The translations under genes and the position numbers were made by a program. Shown in pieces: positions 1-7,139 of a stretch of 16,042 nucleotides of DNA. Positions within the stretch are counted from its first letter, which is position 1. Every line of letters begins with the position of its first letter. This stretch comes from Candidatus Woesearchaeota archaeon. Lineage in GTDB: Archaea; Nanobdellota; Nanobdellia; Woesearchaeales; UBA11576. The stretch covers positions 1 through 16,042 of the forward strand of contig JALWQS010000108.1 of assembly GCA_027083015.1 (NCBI GenBank), written 5' to 3'. The notes under the pieces are model-generated. The model searched no databases, had not been told where the DNA came from, and saw only the letters and a list, made by a program, of their open reading frames with translations.

Positions 1-35
1 AATTGTAAAAAATAGAAAAGATTTGTTTTTTGTTC
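1..35 (-). terminator. T-rich 3' flank of the thioredoxin-fold gene
   Basis: Read on the minus strand, the bases after the stop codon contain two T-rich tracts, including TCTTTTCTATTTTTT. Archaeal RNA polymerase can terminate on T-runs without a hairpin, so this is a plausible terminator. It lies at the window edge and no stem is visible. Confidence 0.35.
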
Positions 36-1934
36 TTAACCGCATGCTCCTGCAGGAACATTTGCTGCTTTTGCTCCTGAGAGTCCTGCTAAGGAACTGG
101 CGTCACATTCTGCCGGCGGGTTGTCAAAAGCTTCGCATAGTGCTTTTCCATAATCTGCGGGCGTTCTTCCTCCACTATACGGTTGCCCGTCTATAAAGAC
201 TGTCGGGCTTCCCTGCACTCCTAATATGCTGTCAAGCTCTTGCTCTTCTTTTAGGAAATCTAATGCTTCTTCATTAAAGCATTTTTCCACTTTTGCCGTA
301 TCTATTCCAAGGTTTTCTGCCACTCCTTTCCAGCAGGTGTCTGCATTCTTGTATGTGCACTGCTTGTTTATGGCTAACATGAAATCAAAGGCTTTTGATA
401 TTCCCATGTATTTATGGACGCAGTATTCTCTTATGTCTTGGTGCAGTTCCTGTATTCCATGCATTGAACAATACTTGTTTTCTTTGTCGTAACAGTAATC
501 TGGGTATCCTGTTCCATAGTTGCTGTATATAACATAGTGCGGGTTGAAGTCTGCCTTATCTTTCAGTAACCTGTACACTGGCTCGATCCCTTCTTCTGCT
601 ATGTTTCCGAAAGGACAGAAGCTCATGACGTAGAAATCTATCTGTGGCCTGTTATCTCCTAATGTTACTCCGATCTTTTTCTGCATCTCTTCTCTTTTTT
701 TCGGATCAAGTATGAATGTTGCTCCTGATGCTTCGTCTATCATCACGTAGTCGTCTCCTACCTTTCTGAATGCCATCTGTAGTCTTGCATTTTGTTTCCA
801 TGCATAAGTATCTACTAATCCTTTACTGAAGATAAAGCTTGGTGCTTTTTCCAGCCCATATTTCGCGATAAGTTTTTTTCCGTTATCGCTGCTTGCCTCT
901 ACATTTTTGACATCCATATTAAGGAATATTCCCTTTAATACTGAAACTATCTGCGTCGTGTCACAGTTTGTGCAGTCTTTGGAGTTCAGGACGACCATCG
1001 TTACGTGCGCATCGTCTTTATAGGTGCATTTTGCATCTTTCTTTCCTGGATTCTCACAAACACCTACTTTTCCTGCTTCTCCTGTGCAGTCTGAGTCTTG
1101 TGAACAAGCAGGTATTCCTTCACAGTTAGGGTGATTATCTAATCCGGCGCATATTGCTCTTCTGAATGAGTCTGCATCTCTTCCTCCACTGTACGGCTGA
1201 TTGTTGAAGTACATTGTTGGACTTCCCTGAGCTTGAACTGCCATTGAAGCTTTAGCTGAATCTGAAAGAAGTTTTGTTCCTTCCTCTCCGTCTGCGCATT
1301 CCTTGATCTTTGTTGCGTCTATTCCGTTTTCTTCTGCGCATTTATCTATGCTTCCTGCCAGGTCTTGATAGTTCTTGTTCTGGCACACGAGGAAATCCAC
1401 GAATTTTTTCGGATATTTTTCTTGTACGCATAATTGTACCTTATCGCCTTCGACTTCTGTAGGTCCGTGTAATGATCGGAACTCTCCTGGCGCAGTCTCC
1501 TGCACTATATAATCTACCTTAAAGTTCACATTATCCTTAAACTCTTTAAGTACTGGTGCGATTGCGTCTTCTACTTGCGTTCCGAATGGGCATTTGCTCA
1601 TCACGTAGAAGTGTACATCTGTTGAACCGTATTGCCCTGCTTCATCAGCAGGTACTGGCTCTTTCGGTGTTGAAGGATGTCTTAGAAGTAAAAAAGCTAT
1701 TATTACTACTGCGATTCCTGCTATAATGACTGCTGGCCAGTTTACTTTTTTGCTTGGTGCTGGACGATGATGACTTTTTGCGTGTTCTTTTGCATTTTCA
1801 TGCTTATGAGTTTCATGATGCTCTTTGTGATGTTCATGCCCTCCATGTTCTTCATGATGTCCATGCTTACTATGTTCTTTATGTTCTGCATGTTTTTCAT
1901 GATGGGTCTCTTGATGTTTAGAATGTTCGGTCAT
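36..1934 (-). CDS. Membrane-anchored triple thioredoxin-fold (DsbA/GILT-like) protein with His-rich N-terminal tail
   Basis: The 632-residue protein begins with a hydrophilic tail holding 21 histidines in residues 1-56. One membrane segment follows at about 68-84, with lysines before it, so the tail should be cytoplasmic and the rest outside. Domain 1 (about 106-265) has FYVMSKCPFG with Cys115 and a cis-proline motif QGSPT at 236-240 followed by YSGGR. Domain 3 (about 431-605) repeats this with FYVMSFCPFG (Cys440) and QGSPT at 574-578. The active sites are single-cysteine CPFG, not CxxC. A central domain (about 309-370) has the only CxxC, C321-T-N-C324. A five-cysteine linker (271-303) joins domains 1 and 2. 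HG-x2-E followed by a Cys (156-169, 492-505) recalls the GILT signature. An extracytoplasmic disulfide reductase or isomerase role is inferred; the substrate is unknown. GAGGGGG lies 5 bases before the ATG. It is a monocistronic gene with a T-rich 3' flank. Confidence 0.85.
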   Translation of the reverse strand: MTEHSKHQETHHEKHAEHKEHSKHGHHEEHGGHEHHKEHHETHKHENAKEHAKSHHRPAPSKKVNWPAVIIAGIAVVIIAFLLLRHPSTPKEPVPADEAGQYGSTDVHFYVMSKCPFGTQVEDAIAPVLKEFKDNVNFKVDYIVQETAPGEFRSLHGPTEVEGDKVQLCVQEKYPKKFVDFLVCQNKNYQDLAGSIDKCAEENGIDATKIKECADGEEGTKLLSDSAKASMAVQAQGSPTMYFNNQPYSGGRDADSFRRAICAGLDNHPNCEGIPACSQDSDCTGEAGKVGVCENPGKKDAKCTYKDDAHVTMVVLNSKDCTNCDTTQIVSVLKGIFLNMDVKNVEASSDNGKKLIAKYGLEKAPSFIFSKGLVDTYAWKQNARLQMAFRKVGDDYVMIDEASGATFILDPKKREEMQKKIGVTLGDNRPQIDFYVMSFCPFGNIAEEGIEPVYRLLKDKADFNPHYVIYSNYGTGYPDYCYDKENKYCSMHGIQELHQDIREYCVHKYMGISKAFDFMLAINKQCTYKNADTCWKGVAENLGIDTAKVEKCFNEEALDFLKEEQELDSILGVQGSPTVFIDGQPYSGGRTPADYGKALCEAFDNPPAECDASSLAGLSGAKAANVPAGACG

Positions 1935-2192
1935 TTGTACCCCCTCATTTTATATTTTCTCAATCAGGTTGTATCAAAATAGTTTTAATACCGCCCGAAT
2001 CCTATTTGATGCTAACCAGAATTTAGCTTGTTTTTAAAGGTTTCTATAGGTTTTAAAGGGATTTAAAAGATATCAAAAAAAGATTTGAAAGATTTTGTGA
2101 TTGTTGTTCATAAGCACTTTTTTCATAACTTCTTATCATAGTCGCTTCTCAACGTACTGGTTTCTGCTTACATGTTTTCTGCTTAATTCTGC
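1935..2192 (-). promoter_or_regulatory. Intergenic promoter region upstream of the thioredoxin-fold gene
   Basis: This 258-base gap between two minus-strand genes holds no convincing ORF. Reading toward the 1934 start there is a TATA-like TATTAAAAC (1982-1990) and a nearer AT-rich AAATATAAA (about 1949-1957). Farther up are three spaced TTTAAA boxes at 2031-2069, two of them preceded by purine-rich sequence that could act as BRE. Which one is used cannot be decided by eye. The presence of a GAGGGGG ribosome site implies a leadered transcript. Confidence 0.35.
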
Positions 2193-2195
2193 TTA
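2162..2195. repeat. Three copies of TTCTGCTTA at the lipoprotein stop codon
   Basis: The 9-mer TTCTGCTTA occurs at 2162-2170, 2177-2185 and 2187-2195. The third copy contains the stop codon of the lipoprotein gene in reverse complement. Offsets are 15 and 10 bases. It may be local slippage or a 3' UTR element; no function is evident. Confidence 0.5.
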
Positions 2196-2798
2196 ATACC
2201 CTTCCCAAGTTCTGGTTACCTTACCGCTTTCCGCATCAATCTTTACCCAGCTTGGTTGTCCTGAATTATGGCTAAATTTGACTGTCCAGAATGCTTTACC
2301 CTTATAAGCGCCTAGTCCTAACCAAGTGCTTCTTACTGATTTTCCACCGCCATTCTTAAGCGCGATACTCACCGCTTCTGGACTATCCATCCATTTGCCT
2401 TTGATTGGCTCCCGATTGGTGTATAGGTCTTCTTCTGATTTTTGAAGTATCTTTCCGCCACTGACCACATGTACGACAAACCCTTTGTTCTTCTTCTTAG
2501 AGTTGAACTTGACTATCCATCTTCCTGCTTTCCCATCTGTTTCTGAAGAGCCGGCAAAGTTGTCCATACTGACAAGTTCTGCATCTGATGACCATTTTTT
2601 CGCTTTTGAGAAAGCTTTATCAAAAGCTTCCTGCGCTGTCAGATCTCCGGAAGAAGATGAAGAAGCGGTTGATCTGCTTGTGCTTCCGCTTGTGGATCTG
2701 CTTCCCATTTTTGGAGCGCATCCGCTCATCAGCACCATTCCTATGACTAAGACACTGATTAGTGCCAGAAAACCCAGGATTTTTGTGTTTGGTCTCAT
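2193..2798 (-). CDS. Lipoprotein with tandem PepSY-like units
   Basis: The 201-residue protein starts with a signal peptide (charged MRPNTK, then a hydrophobic stretch to about residue 24) ending in LMSGC. Cys27 is the likely lipidated residue. A Ser/Thr/Gly-rich linker (about 31-51) is a typical surface spacer. The rest looks like two related units: an A-rich helix, then W-x-VKF and a beta hairpin ending in SGGKILQ (about 52-116), repeated as FWTVKF and ESGKVTRT (about 137-197). This helix-plus-hairpin pattern resembles PepSY domains, often found as inhibitors of secreted peptidases or as envelope regulators; the assignment is by pattern only. The start is firm: AAAGGAGG precedes the ATG by 6-7 bases. 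A TATA box at 2861-2869 predicts a leader of about 40 nt. It probably acts at the cell surface. Confidence 0.8.
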   Translation of the reverse strand: MRPNTKILGFLALISVLVIGMVLMSGCAPKMGSRSTSGSTSRSTASSSSSGDLTAQEAFDKAFSKAKKWSSDAELVSMDNFAGSSETDGKAGRWIVKFNSKKKNKGFVVHVVSGGKILQKSEEDLYTNREPIKGKWMDSPEAVSIALKNGGGKSVRSTWLGLGAYKGKAFWTVKFSHNSGQPSWVKIDAESGKVTRTWEGY

Positions 2799-2860
2799 TT
2801 TTCGTCCTCCTTTGATGTTTATCCAAGTTTTTTCGTATCTCTTTTTTATTTTCTATAGAT

Positions 2861-2869
2861 CTTATATAG
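2861..2869 (-). promoter_or_regulatory. TATA box of the lipoprotein gene
   Basis: The minus strand reads CTATATAAG, about 65 bases before the lipoprotein ATG. Initiation about 26 bases downstream would start the RNA near 2839, leaving a roughly 40-nt leader that contains the strong AAAGGAGG site. It sits just after the stop of the upstream microprotein gene, so the lipoprotein has its own promoter. Confidence 0.5.
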
Positions 2870-2879
2870 CTTTTTTACG

Positions 2880-3032
2880 TTAGGGTTTTATAGTGACTGC
2901 TACCAGCATTGTCTTTATGCCCCACCATAATAGCAGTATCGCGATAACAAGAAGTATCCAGTTCCACATATCTTTCGGATCGAATGCTAGGTACCATTTA
3001 AAAAAATCCTTTATTTTTCCTATCTCTGCCAC
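2880..3032 (-). CDS. 50-residue tryptophan-rich single-pass membrane microprotein
   Basis: The gene is short and starts with GTG. Reading from GTG at 3030-3032 gives 50 codons then TAA. Residues 1-12 are polar (GKIKDFFK), then KWYLAFDPKDMWNW, a hydrophobic stretch ILLVIAILLLWW (about 26-37), and a basic end IKP. Five of the 50 residues are Trp. The start codon lies one base past the stop of the lysine-rich gene, implying translational coupling. The local GAGGTG overlaps the GTG itself instead of preceding it; the spacing used elsewhere here would point to an in-frame ATA, the fourth codon (3021-3023). No family is recognised. A membrane anchor, or a small subunit acting with the upstream lysine-rich protein, is an inference. 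Coding support is the uninterrupted frame, the amphipathic-to-hydrophobic pattern and the coupling. Confidence 0.62.
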   Translation of the reverse strand: MAEIGKIKDFFKWYLAFDPKDMWNWILLVIAILLLWWGIKTMLVAVTIKP

Positions 3033-3033
3033 C

Positions 3034-3444
3034 TCATTTTTTTGTCATTTTGGCTTTGGATTTTTTATTCTTAATTTTTGACATGTCAGATCTTTTCATA
3101 TTTTTCTTGGTGCTCTTAGCTTTCTTAGTCTTTTTAGCTTTCTTTGCTTCTTTTGCTTTCTTAAGCGTTTCTTTAAGGATCTTCTCTTTCTCCTTTTCTT
3201 CATTCAGTTCTTTCTTGGATCGTTTCTTCAGCTCCTTTATCTCTTTAGCTTCTTCTTTCAGTTCTTTATCATAATCTATCTTTTTGAACCTTAACAGTTT
3301 TTTCAGGTAATTTTTTGTCCTGTGGAATATCTTTTCTTCTTTTTTTGGTTCAGGTAATCTTGCCAGTATCTTATCCTGCTGTTCCAGTTCTTTTATCTTC
3401 TTCTCTTGCGGCAGGTGTTTTTCCATGTGTGTATCTTTCTTCAT
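3034..3444 (-). CDS. Lysine-rich charged protein of unknown function
   Basis: The 136-residue protein is nearly all helix-forming and charged, dominated by Lys and Glu, with no membrane segment. Residues about 10-95 (for example KKIKELEQQDKILARLPEPK and KELKEEAKEIKELKKRSKKE) could form a coiled coil. The last 40 residues are almost only Lys, Ala, Ser and Thr, like a nucleic-acid-binding tail. The start is supported by GGTGA 6 bases before the ATG and by a TATA-like AAATAAAAG at 3479-3489. Its stop is one base from the start of the membrane microprotein, so the two probably form an operon. No family is recognised. RNA, ribosome or inner-membrane lipid binding would fit the charge, but that is speculation. 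Confidence 0.68.
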   Translation of the reverse strand: MKKDTHMEKHLPQEKKIKELEQQDKILARLPEPKKEEKIFHRTKNYLKKLLRFKKIDYDKELKEEAKEIKELKKRSKKELNEEKEKEKILKETLKKAKEAKKAKKTKKAKSTKKNMKRSDMSKIKNKKSKAKMTKK

Positions 3445-3478
3445 AGCTTCTCACCGGTCTGCATGGTTGGCTTCGTGT

Positions 3479-3489
3479 CTTTTATTTCC
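3479..3489 (-). promoter_or_regulatory. TATA box of the lysine-rich / microprotein operon
   Basis: The minus strand reads GGAAATAAAAG. Initiation about 26 bases on would start the RNA near 3458, placing the GGTGA ribosome site (3451-3455) inside a short leader. Confidence 0.45.
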
Positions 3490-3526
3490 TGTCTTTTTCT
3501 AGGAGGATGTGGAGAGTTTCTTCGTA

Positions 3527-3871
3527 TCACATCATCGGCAAGTTTCCTGTGACTTTGTCTATCTTTTCTTCTTCATCAGGTCCTATCCCTACACAGGTTT
3601 TTGTTCCTGGCGCTATGACTGTTCTTCCTGCGTCAGTTATTACTGCTGCCACTAGTTTTTCTGCTTTGGCTTTTCTTACATAGCTTAGCATGGTCTTTTC
3701 ATCAGGGACTTTTAGCACTACTTTCTTTTGTCCCTGCTCACGCCATTTTTCGACCTTTGATTTAGAACTTTTGAGTGCGGACTCGACTGCTGCGTGTGCG
3801 ACTTGCGCGGCCATCTTTCCTTTTGGCAGTTTTAGGTCTTGCCTTACGACGATAACCATCTTGTATTCCAT
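3527..3871 (-). CDS. pth2: Peptidyl-tRNA hydrolase, Pth2 family
   Basis: This 114-residue protein matches the whole length of archaeal/eukaryotic Pth2. The N-terminal strand and helix MVIVVRQDLKLPKGKMAAQV has the conserved basic residues after the first strand. AHAAVESAL, the central QKKVVLKV strand and the C-terminal TDAGRTVIAPGTKTCVGIGP are all typical of the family. The enzyme cleaves the ester bond between a prematurely released peptide and tRNA, recycling tRNA in the cytosol. The gene starts 6 bases after the stop of the MATCAP-like peptidase gene and probably shares its transcript; there is no clear ribosome site. An alternative start is Met5. Confidence 0.95.
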   Translation of the reverse strand: MEYKMVIVVRQDLKLPKGKMAAQVAHAAVESALKSSKSKVEKWREQGQKKVVLKVPDEKTMLSYVRKAKAEKLVAAVITDAGRTVIAPGTKTCVGIGPDEEEKIDKVTGNLPMM

Positions 3872-3877
3872 GCTGGT

Positions 3878-4981
3878 TTAAAAAGAAAGGAGACTTTTAA
3901 AGGTTTGGTTTTTTGGAAGATATTTTGGAGGCACCAGTCCCGGAACATCTTTAAGTACATGTATCTGTTCTATCCCTATCTTTCCTACATAGAGCGTCCT
4001 TAAAGCTTCCGCATACCTCTTCTCTTCTTCCGCTTTGGCAAAGTATTCTTTCACTTTCAGGTATCCTTCTATATAGCTGTAATCTCTTGTCACTCCTCCT
4101 GGTTTTGATGTGTCTATCAATCCTCTTTTTACTCTTGCTGCTAATCTGAATGACCATGAGTCGCTGAAAAAGTTTCTTAGGTGATTATATACTTTAGAGA
4201 ATGATCCTTCTTGTGCCATCTTTACAGCTATGGCTCTTGCGGCATAGTTCTTCAGGTTTTCTTTCAAGAGCAGGCCGAACCGTTCTTCATTGTACGCTGC
4301 TAGTCCTTCTTCTGTCACCAGATAGTTTGGAAAGCCTTGCATGAATATCCTAAAGGGTTGGTTTCTTCCGTTTTCTGCTCGCAATACATGCGTTCCTATC
4401 TCATGGACGATGAGTCTTTTCACATAGTTAGGTGAGAGATAGTATCCTTCTTTTAGGTACAGTTTTCTTTGTGAAGCCAGCACTGATGCTGTCGCGCTCA
4501 TCTTTCTCTCTGCAAGTGTATATGGAAATCCGTAATGTATGAACTCTGAGTTGATTATGTGCAGGGCTTTCTTTGCGCTTATTGTCTTTTCTTCTTTATC
4601 TGATTCTAGTGTCAGGAATTCTGCTGCTTTCTTCAGTGTGGCATTTGTCGGCATCCCATACGCTTTTTTTGAGTATATTGAGAATTTTTTTTCTCCTCTG
4701 TTTGCAAACATCTCTGCTTTGTCCTGAAAGTTCCTTTTTTTTAGTTCTAGTTCCCAGCCTAATGGCGAGTCGTGCCTATCTATCTCATCCAGGTTTTCCA
4801 GCATCTTGTCTGGATCAAATGCCAATGGCGAATACTTAAATTGTGGATTATAATCAGGGTCTTTTTTTACTTGTTCCTGTTCAGCTTCTAAGTTTATCGG
4901 ATTTAGATTCATGAAGGTTATTCTGGCTGTTATTTCATGCAGTTTCTTGTCTATCTCTTGCAGTTTGAAGAAGTCACTCAT
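3878..4981 (-). CDS. DUF1704/MATCAP-like zinc metallopeptidase
   Basis: The 367-residue protein has the hallmark of the DUF1704 family (Pfam PF08014; the QEGLA-motif proteins, with eukaryotic tubulin tyrosine carboxypeptidase MATCAP as the characterised relative). HEIGTH at 193-198 gives two zinc-binding histidines and the catalytic Glu194. GFPNYLVTEEGLAAYNEE (216-233) supplies the glutamate ligand motif. The first 60 residues are a helical lead-in. Residues 160-175 (MSATASVLASQRKLYLKEGY) and DTSKPGGVTRDYSYIEGYLK near 290-309 are also family-like. There is no signal peptide or membrane segment, so it is cytosolic. The substrate is unknown in archaea. It precedes Pth2 by 6 bases, hinting at co-transcription. 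A TATA box at 5008-5016 lies about 31 bases before the ATG, predicting a leader of about 5 nt. Confidence 0.88.
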   Translation of the reverse strand: MSDFFKLQEIDKKLHEITARITFMNLNPINLEAEQEQVKKDPDYNPQFKYSPLAFDPDKMLENLDEIDRHDSPLGWELELKKRNFQDKAEMFANRGEKKFSIYSKKAYGMPTNATLKKAAEFLTLESDKEEKTISAKKALHIINSEFIHYGFPYTLAERKMSATASVLASQRKLYLKEGYYLSPNYVKRLIVHEIGTHVLRAENGRNQPFRIFMQGFPNYLVTEEGLAAYNEERFGLLLKENLKNYAARAIAVKMAQEGSFSKVYNHLRNFFSDSWSFRLAARVKRGLIDTSKPGGVTRDYSYIEGYLKVKEYFAKAEEEKRYAEALRTLYVGKIGIEQIHVLKDVPGLVPPKYLPKNQTFKSLLSF

Positions 4982-5007
4982 CTTGAGTTCTTACCTGTAA
5001 AACTCAG

Positions 5008-5016
5008 CTTATAAAG
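5008..5016 (-). promoter_or_regulatory. TATA box of the MATCAP-like / pth2 operon
   Basis: The minus strand reads CTTTATAAG. Its centre is about 31 bases from the MATCAP-like ATG at 4981, so the transcript should begin only about 5 bases before the start codon. It lies in the divergent region shared with thrS. Confidence 0.5.
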
Positions 5017-5067
5017 TTTTTTATTGTTCCTACCAAACGCAGATTAATGTTTTCAATAAAAAAGTTA

Positions 5068-5075
5068 TTAAATAA
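5068..5075 (+). promoter_or_regulatory. TATA box of thrS
   Basis: TTAAATAA is centred 26.5 bases before the ATG at 5098. Archaeal transcription starts about 26 bases after the box centre, which predicts a leaderless mRNA beginning at that ATG. This also argues against the in-frame ATG at 5047, which lies upstream of the box. Confidence 0.6.
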
Positions 5076-5097
5076 GGTCTTTCTTTTGCTCTCCACA

Positions 5098-6993
5098 ATG
5101 AAGATCAAGATTAGTTTTCCGGACAATTCAACGAAAGAGTTTGAACAGGGTGTTACCGGCCTTGACATCGCTAAGAGTATCAGTGAAGGTCTTGCTCAGG
5201 CTGCTTGTGCTATCAAAGTTAATGGCAAGGTTCAGGATTTGAGTCTTCCTATCTCTGAGGATTCTAAGGTTCAGATACTTACTTTTGATGATCCTGAAGG
5301 CAAGGAGGTCTTTTTACACTCTGCTGCTCATCTATTGGCTCATGCTGTTACAGAACTTTATCCTTATGCTAAACTGACCATAGGTCCGGTTGTTGAAGAG
5401 GGTTTTTATTATGACATTGATCATGACCCTTTCACTCCTGAGGACCTGAAGAAGATTGAACAAAAGATGCATGAAATCATGAAGAGGAAAGAGATTATCA
5501 AGCGCGAGATGATCTCTAAGAAGGATGCTCTTGAATTGTTCAAGGATAATCCTTATAAGATTGAGATGATCAATGACTTAGAGGAGGGTTCTATCTCTAT
5601 CTATCGTCAAGGCTCATTTGTTGATCTTTGTCGTGGTCCTCACCTCCCTCATACAGGTATGATCAAGGCTTTCAAGCTTACGAAGATTGCTGGTGCTTAT
5701 TGGCGTGGTGATGCTAAGAATAAACAGCTTCAAAGGATCTATGGTATCGCTTTTCCTGAAAAGAAGGATCTTAAGGAGTGGTTGCGTCTTCGCGAAGAGG
5801 CTGAAAAGAGGGATCATAGGAAGCTTGGTAAGAAGCTTGAACTGTTCAGTTTTCACGACGAAGCCCCAGGCATGCCTTTTTTTCTTCCTAAGGGCATGGT
5901 CATCTGGAATGAACTGATAGATTTCTGGATGGAAGAGCATAGGAAGGCAGAATATGTTCTTGTCAAGACTCCTGTCATGATGAACCGTATCCTTTGGGAG
6001 CGTTCTGGTCACTGGATGAACTATCGTGAGAACATGTACACCACCACTATTGATAATATGGATTATGCTATCAAGCCTATGAACTGTCCCGGCGGTATGC
6101 TGATATTTAGTGAGAAGACTCGTTCTTACAGGGACTTGCCTTTGAGGATGGGAGAGATAGGTCTTGTTCACCGACATGAACTTTCTGGTGTGCTTTCTGG
6201 TTTGTTTCGTGTTAGGGCTTTTCACCAGGATGACGCTCATATCTTTATGACTGAGGAGCAGATAACTTCTGAGATTCTTGGTGTGCTTAACCTTTGTGAT
6301 CGTTTTTATTCTCTTTTCGGTCTTGATTATCATCTTGAACTTTCCACTAGGCCTGAAAAATCTATCGGCTCTGACGAACAGTGGGAGAAAGCGACTGATG
6401 GTCTGCGTAAGGCTTTGGATGAGACTGGTCGTGATTATAAGATCAATGAAGGTGATGGCGCTTTTTATGGTCCTAAGATAGATATTCATATCAAGGATGC
6501 TATCGGCAGGACCTGGCAGTGCGGTACTATCCAGCTTGATATGTCTTTGCCTGAGAAGTTTGAACTTACTTATGAAGGTGCTGATGGAAAAAAGCATCGC
6601 CCTGTCGTCATACATCGCGTGATCTACGGTTCTTTAGAGCGCTTCTTGGGTATCATGGTGGAGCATTATGCTGGCAAGTTCCCTCTTTGGCTTAGTCCTG
6701 TTCAGGTCAGGATTCTTACTGTTGCCGACCGTCATGATGAGTATGCGAACTTTTTGAAGAAAAAGTTTTCTGACGCTGATATCCGTGTTGAGGTTGATTC
6801 TCGTGCCGAGTCTATCTCTAAGAAGGTTCGTGAAGCTCAGCTTCAGCAGGTCAATTATATCCTTGTAATCGGTGATAAAGAACAGGAGAACCAGACCATA
6901 AGTGTTAGGACAAGGGATAATGTTGTCCATGGTGAGAAAGATCCTGACGAGTTTATCGATGAGCTGATCGCAGAGATCAAGGACCGTAAGTGA
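5098..6993 (+). CDS. thrS: Threonyl-tRNA synthetase, bacterial type
   Basis: It charges tRNA-Thr with threonine. The 631-residue protein has the four-part bacterial layout. A TGS domain (1-62, MKIKISFPDN) is followed by the N2 editing domain with HSAAH (His74, His78) and DLCRGPH (Cys178, His182). The class II catalytic core (about 245-530) has motif 2 VHRHE around Arg359 and zinc ligands Cys330, His381 and His506. The anticodon-binding domain runs from about 535 to 631. All editing and catalytic residues expected by position are present, so it should be active. The usual archaeal ThrRS has an unrelated D-aminoacyl-tRNA deacylase-like editing domain, so this copy is probably a transferred type. 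I chose 5098 over 5047 because TGS domains begin at this point and the TATA spacing fits a leaderless start. Confidence 0.96.
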   Translation: MKIKISFPDNSTKEFEQGVTGLDIAKSISEGLAQAACAIKVNGKVQDLSLPISEDSKVQILTFDDPEGKEVFLHSAAHLLAHAVTELYPYAKLTIGPVVEEGFYYDIDHDPFTPEDLKKIEQKMHEIMKRKEIIKREMISKKDALELFKDNPYKIEMINDLEEGSISIYRQGSFVDLCRGPHLPHTGMIKAFKLTKIAGAYWRGDAKNKQLQRIYGIAFPEKKDLKEWLRLREEAEKRDHRKLGKKLELFSFHDEAPGMPFFLPKGMVIWNELIDFWMEEHRKAEYVLVKTPVMMNRILWERSGHWMNYRENMYTTTIDNMDYAIKPMNCPGGMLIFSEKTRSYRDLPLRMGEIGLVHRHELSGVLSGLFRVRAFHQDDAHIFMTEEQITSEILGVLNLCDRFYSLFGLDYHLELSTRPEKSIGSDEQWEKATDGLRKALDETGRDYKINEGDGAFYGPKIDIHIKDAIGRTWQCGTIQLDMSLPEKFELTYEGADGKKHRPVVIHRVIYGSLERFLGIMVEHYAGKFPLWLSPVQVRILTVADRHDEYANFLKKKFSDADIRVEVDSRAESISKKVREAQLQQVNYILVIGDKEQENQTISVRTRDNVVHGEKDPDEFIDELIAEIKDRK

Positions 6994-7139
6994 TAAACCT
7001 GAGAATAAGATGCTCTCAAGACATTAAATGTTTTGTTTGATATTCTTATCTTTTGTAGCGTTCCATACATAGTTTATTATTTTCTTAAGAAAGAAAGCCC
7101 CCCAACAATCTTAACAGCCTTCATCGTTGAAGACGGATA

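Noticed and set aside
2893..3081. 62-residue plus-strand frame
   Set aside because: It is antisense to the Trp-rich microprotein, which has better coding features on the other strand.
3500..3540. AGGAGGATG on the plus strand, like a ribosome site with a start
   Set aside because: The ATG abuts the site with no spacing, and the frame runs antisense into pth2 without domain content.
5047..5097. 17-residue extension of ThrRS
   Set aside because: The TATA box lies inside it, and the TGS domain begins at the later ATG.
5614..6615. 333-residue minus-strand frame opposite thrS
   Set aside because: It is fully antisense to the conserved ThrRS catalytic core, has no recognisable domain or ribosome site, and results from the codon bias of thrS.
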